Source: Sphingopyxis sp. 2PD
GTDB lineage: Bacteria; Pseudomonadota; Alphaproteobacteria; Sphingomonadales; Sphingomonadaceae
Direction of reading: 5' to 3'
NCBI RefSeq assembly: GCF_005503695.1
Contig: NZ_SCMU01000012.1
Coordinates: forward strand, 1-64,000
DNA length: 64,000 nt
This document shows, piece after piece, positions 61,386 through 64,000 of the stretch. How positions within the stretch are numbered: position 1 is the stretch's first letter; the number at the start of each line of letters is the position of its first letter. The notes beneath the pieces were generated by a model that did no database searches, was not told the origin of the DNA, and worked only from the letters and a program-made list of their open reading frames with translations. Position numbers and translations under genes: made by a program.

Positions 61386-62732
61386 ATGCATACCGTCCCG
61401 ACCGGCCGACGCTTTCGGCAAGATGAAATGGCTGTCCGCCTTGGCGGTTTCGCCGCGACCCTGTTGTTGATCGCGGTCGCCACGATCGCCGGACTGCTCA
61501 TCGCGCCGCGCTGGGGTAGCGGGCCGGTAGCGCTGCTTTATATTCCGCCGGTGCTGGCGGCCGCGCTGCTATCCGGATTCTGGCCTGCATTCGCCACCGC
61601 CGCGCTTTCGGCACTCGCCTATAATTTCTTTTTCACCGCCCCCTACGGCACGCTCATCATTCACAGCCCTGCCGACATCGTCACCGTCACCGTGCTGTTC
61701 CTCGTCGCAGCGGTGACCAGTCGCCTTGCCGCTTCGCTTCGTGAACAAAGTCGGCGCGCCGATGCGCATGCGGCGCGCAACGCCACCATCGCCGGCCTCG
61801 CCCGCCGCCTGCTTTCCTGCGCCGACGAAACGGCGATCGCAGAGGTCGCGGCCAGCGAACTGGCCCGATTGTTCGGCGCCCACACCGTGGTGGTCATGGG
61901 CGGCAAAACACCAACGATCGCCGCAATCGCGCCCACTGGCGCTGCACTCGGCCCGAATGATCTGGCGGCGGCGACATTGTGCATCGAATCCGCGCTCGTA
62001 ACCGGCCGCGGGATCGGGCGGGTCGACTTGACCGACTGGCAATTCCATCCCGTCATTGCGGGCGAGGCGGTACTGGCGGCAGCGGGACTGGCACATGCCG
62101 ACGGGTCGCCACCGGTAGACGAGCAGCAGCAGATTTTACTCGCCAATCTGCTCGACCAGATCGCGCTTGCGCTCGAACGTGCCCGGCTCGAGCGCGAGGC
62201 GCGCGATGTCGCCGGGCTACGCGAGCGCGACCGGCTGCGCTCGGCGCTGCTGACCGCGATCGGCGAGGATGTGAAACCGCGGCTGCACTCGATTGCCGCG
62301 GCGGCGCGCGCGATCCGGCGGGCGGGTGGCGGCATCGACCCCTCCCTCAGCGCCACGGTCGCCACCGAAGCCGCTCAGCTCGACCGATATGTCGACCGCC
62401 TTGTTGACCTCAATCCGGGCGATACGCGGGAACCGCTGGTCATCGGGCCGCTGGCGATCGACCTCCACAATCGCGTAGTGCGCCGCGACGGCACAGATGT
62501 GCATCTGACGCCCAAGGAATATGCGGTGCTCGCCGAACTCGCAAAACATGCGGGCCGCGTCCTGACGCACACGCATCTTCTGCGCGCCGTCTGGGGTCCA
62601 GCACAGCAGGAGCAGATCGACTATCTGCGCGTCGCGATCCGCAGCCTGCGCCTGAAACTCGAAAACGAACCTCAGCGCCCCGAATTTATCTTGAACGAGC
62701 CTGCCGTGGGCTATCGACTTACGGCACCATGA
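61386..62732 (+). CDS. KdpD-KdpE chimera: DUF4118 membrane sensor with winged-helix DNA-binding domain
   Basis: A 448-residue protein of unusual build. Residues about 20-110 are the DUF4118 four-helix membrane part of KdpD (ALSALAYNFFFTAPYGTLII). A GAF-like domain follows (about 125-275). About 280-340 look like the KdpD dimerisation helices, but where KdpD has SHDLRTPL this protein has GEDVKPRL: the phospho-acceptor His is Glu. There is no ATPase domain and no receiver domain. The chain goes directly into an OmpR/KdpE-type winged helix (about 350-448: DVHLTPKEYAVLAELAKHAG, LTHTHLLRAVWGP, VGYRL). This would be a phosphorylation-free, membrane-bound one-component regulator, divergent from kup. 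The start could also be 61428. Confidence 0.85.
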   Translation: MHTVPTGRRFRQDEMAVRLGGFAATLLLIAVATIAGLLIAPRWGSGPVALLYIPPVLAAALLSGFWPAFATAALSALAYNFFFTAPYGTLIIHSPADIVTVTVLFLVAAVTSRLAASLREQSRRADAHAARNATIAGLARRLLSCADETAIAEVAASELARLFGAHTVVVMGGKTPTIAAIAPTGAALGPNDLAAATLCIESALVTGRGIGRVDLTDWQFHPVIAGEAVLAAAGLAHADGSPPVDEQQQILLANLLDQIALALERARLEREARDVAGLRERDRLRSALLTAIGEDVKPRLHSIAAAARAIRRAGGGIDPSLSATVATEAAQLDRYVDRLVDLNPGDTREPLVIGPLAIDLHNRVVRRDGTDVHLTPKEYAVLAELAKHAGRVLTHTHLLRAVWGPAQQEQIDYLRVAIRSLRLKLENEPQRPEFILNEPAVGYRLTAP

Positions 62733-62871
62733 AGCGCTCTAAGCCTAAGGTCGCGAGGCTTCGTGTCCTTTTGTTCGGCAAACCGCCCAACGCAAATGGT
62801 GCACCCGGCATGAAAGAGACGGGCACTCAAATCATTGGGAAATAGTGGTGGCGAGGGAGGCATAAGAGCCG

Positions 62872-63456
62872 CTAGCCGACACGGAACGGTCGCTTGGAGA
62901 GAAGCTGCATGATGAGAGCGATCGCAAAGAAAGCGTCGCGCTCCATAATCTCAAGGAAATGCGTTTTTTCGGCAATCGAACGTCGGTCCACATGAGTGGG
63001 GTCGTCTAGGCTTCGATAATGAGCGAGGGGATTTCGGAGGTTTGCGAGCTTCTGAAGTTCCTCGCGATCGTGTGCTGTGACATAGCCCATACTTTCGCAC
63101 AAACGCAGAGTCTCGGCGAATGCTATCCGATTTGGCACTTGGCTCCCGTGCAGACTGGCGGCAGCAGCGAGAAGATTTTCGGCCGTCGCTTGGCATAGAA
63201 TAATGGTCGCAGCATAATTGCCATTCACGAACGAGGAACGGGCCTCTGTGAATGCATTGTAGGCTGGCGAACCACCTATAATAATTGTCCCAGCAGACCC
63301 AAGCGTGCCAGCTTGGTCGCCGAGGTAACGCAATCTTGTGATCCGGCCCGGCAAATCCCCATAAAGATCGCGCAGTAACAGCTGCAAAAACTCTGTTTCC
63401 GTTAAGGGCGATAAAAGATCACCCGTCGCGTCGTCGAAGTCCTCTTCGCCATGCAT
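62872..63456 (-). CDS. HEPN-domain protein
   Basis: A 194-residue protein. A helical HEPN-like domain occupies about 65-190: EARSSFVNGNYAATIILCQA followed by the R-x4-H motif in LRNPLAHYRS with R141 and H146. In HEPN RNases the motif is catalytic, while other HEPN proteins only bind partners; the more divergent layout here leaves both open. It starts in the stop codon of the upstream methylase-like gene (TGATG overlap), so the two are translationally coupled. A GTG at 63459 is an alternative start. Probably part of an accessory, possibly defence-related, unit extending past the window edge. Confidence 0.75.
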   Translation of the reverse strand: MHGEEDFDDATGDLLSPLTETEFLQLLLRDLYGDLPGRITRLRYLGDQAGTLGSAGTIIIGGSPAYNAFTEARSSFVNGNYAATIILCQATAENLLAAAASLHGSQVPNRIAFAETLRLCESMGYVTAHDREELQKLANLRNPLAHYRSLDDPTHVDRRSIAEKTHFLEIMERDAFFAIALIMQLLSKRPFRVG

Positions 63457-64000
63457 CACTCCAAGGCTGTCTGCCGTATCTCGACCAGCGAGAGCAGCGC
63501 GTCATAAATGCGCTGCCGATCCATGCCCAAGGCGAATGCAGCGATGACCGCATCGTCAAACCTTTGTCGGTCGGCCTGTTCCAGTTCGTCGGCGACATTG
63601 AGCACATCGCGCGCGAGCAACGGCACAAATGCGGTTTTGATCGCGTCGATCCCTGCCTGGTTGAGACGCGCAGGATTGAGGATGTGCATGTAATCTTCGA
63701 TGCGATCCTTATTGAGATCTAGCGCACCGAGCCCTCGCCCGAACCCCATCCCTTCGATGATGAACATCGAGATTGTGGAATTGAGTAGCGCATGAGCGAG
63801 GTCGATATCCACTGCGCCTTTAGGCTCCAGCCGAACCAACCTTTGATCAGCAAAGGCCGGCGGATCGACTCTGCCTACGAACAATCGGTCACCATAATTG
63901 ATGAACATCACCAGATCGGTCAGCGTGTCGGCTTTCATTTCATACCACATCAGGCCGTTCGTGCCGAGCTTCGCCATATTTTCCGGCGTTTTAAAGCGCC
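63456..64000 (-). CDS. C-terminal part of a probable N-6 DNA methyltransferase or related enzyme (runs off the window)
   Basis: About 181 residues are visible and the frame stays open to the window edge, so the N-terminus with any catalytic NPPY motif is missing. The segments MFINYGDRLFVGRVDPPAFA and LLNSTISMFIIEGMGFGRGL followed by LDLNKDRIEDYMHILNP match the style of the C-terminal part of N-6 adenine methyltransferases of restriction-like systems. The final 50 residues are helical. It overlaps the HEPN gene by one base. The assignment rests only on the tail and is tentative. Confidence 0.55.
   Translation of the reverse strand, partial: RFKTPENMAKLGTNGLMWYEMKADTLTDLVMFINYGDRLFVGRVDPPAFADQRLVRLEPKGAVDIDLAHALLNSTISMFIIEGMGFGRGLGALDLNKDRIEDYMHILNPARLNQAGIDAIKTAFVPLLARDVLNVADELEQADRQRFDDAVIAAFALGMDRQRIYDALLSLVEIRQTALE

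Noticed and set aside
1-64000. CRISPR array, integrase, prophage or intact insertion sequence
   Set aside because: No regularly spaced repeats with unique spacers, no integrase or transposase reading frame and no phage structural genes were seen. All repeats found are paired palindromes.

Overview
The window looks like a chromosomal segment of a GC-rich alphaproteobacterium of the Sphingomonadales, probably Sphingopyxis or a close relative. The signs are three large TonB-dependent receptors (TBDRs), a recG-sdhE-mfd block, many short perfect palindromes of the REP type between core genes, and degradative gene clusters typical of sphingomonads. The genus is inferred from gene content and style, not from a database match.

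Layout. 0-18.2 kb is mostly housekeeping: a CoxE-like VWA protein, a DUF2314/DUF2185 protein, an Amj-type flippase, a DUF817 protein, an M24 peptidase, a NamZ/DUF1343 protein with a DOMON-like partner, tyrS, a PilZ protein, recG, sdhE-mfd, an EAL protein divergent from moaA, NAD kinase and tRNA-Asn. 18.2-22.7 kb is an accessory islet next to the tRNA: an orphan small protein, a secreted beta-barrel-like protein and a large protein resembling a defence-island family. The large gene runs tail-to-tail into a TauE/TSUP gene, and both appear to have lost their 3' ends at one junction near 22,720. 23.6-38.9 kb holds a catabolic region: AspDH, VOC protein, a well-conserved ACMS decarboxylase, LysR regulator, APC permease, kynureninase, aldehyde dehydrogenase, TPP enzyme and FAH-family enzyme, plus an uptake operon (TBDR, LVIVD-repeat protein, lipoprotein). 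The content points to kynurenine/3-hydroxyanthranilate breakdown, but the ring-cleaving dioxygenase is not in the window. 39.2-50 kb has a hydrolase, an XRE regulator fused to a LuxR-type autoinducer-binding domain, a TBDR, an MpaB-family protein, an orphan LuxR regulator and three acyl-CoA dehydrogenases, two of which look like a heteromeric pair. 49.7-59.3 kb looks like a peptide/amino-acid module: M19 dipeptidase homologue, XRE-cupin regulator, TBDR, secreted amidohydrolase, ALDH7-type dehydrogenase and two related TPR proteins. A motif AAATTTCC(A/G)ATAG recurs in its promoters. 59.4-62.7 kb is kup divergent from a KdpD/KdpE chimera. The right edge holds an HEPN protein and the C-terminus of a probable DNA methyltransferase.

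The strongest candidates for something undescribed are: (1) a membrane one-component regulator next to kup that joins the KdpD membrane/GAF part directly to the KdpE DNA-binding domain, with the phospho-acceptor histidine replaced; (2) the XRE-autoinducer-binding fusion; (3) the LVIVD gene split from its signal peptide by one in-frame TAA; (4) the double-truncation junction at the end of the tRNA-Asn islet; (5) a dipeptidase homologue lacking half of its metal ligands. No CRISPR array, integrase or intact insertion sequence was seen.
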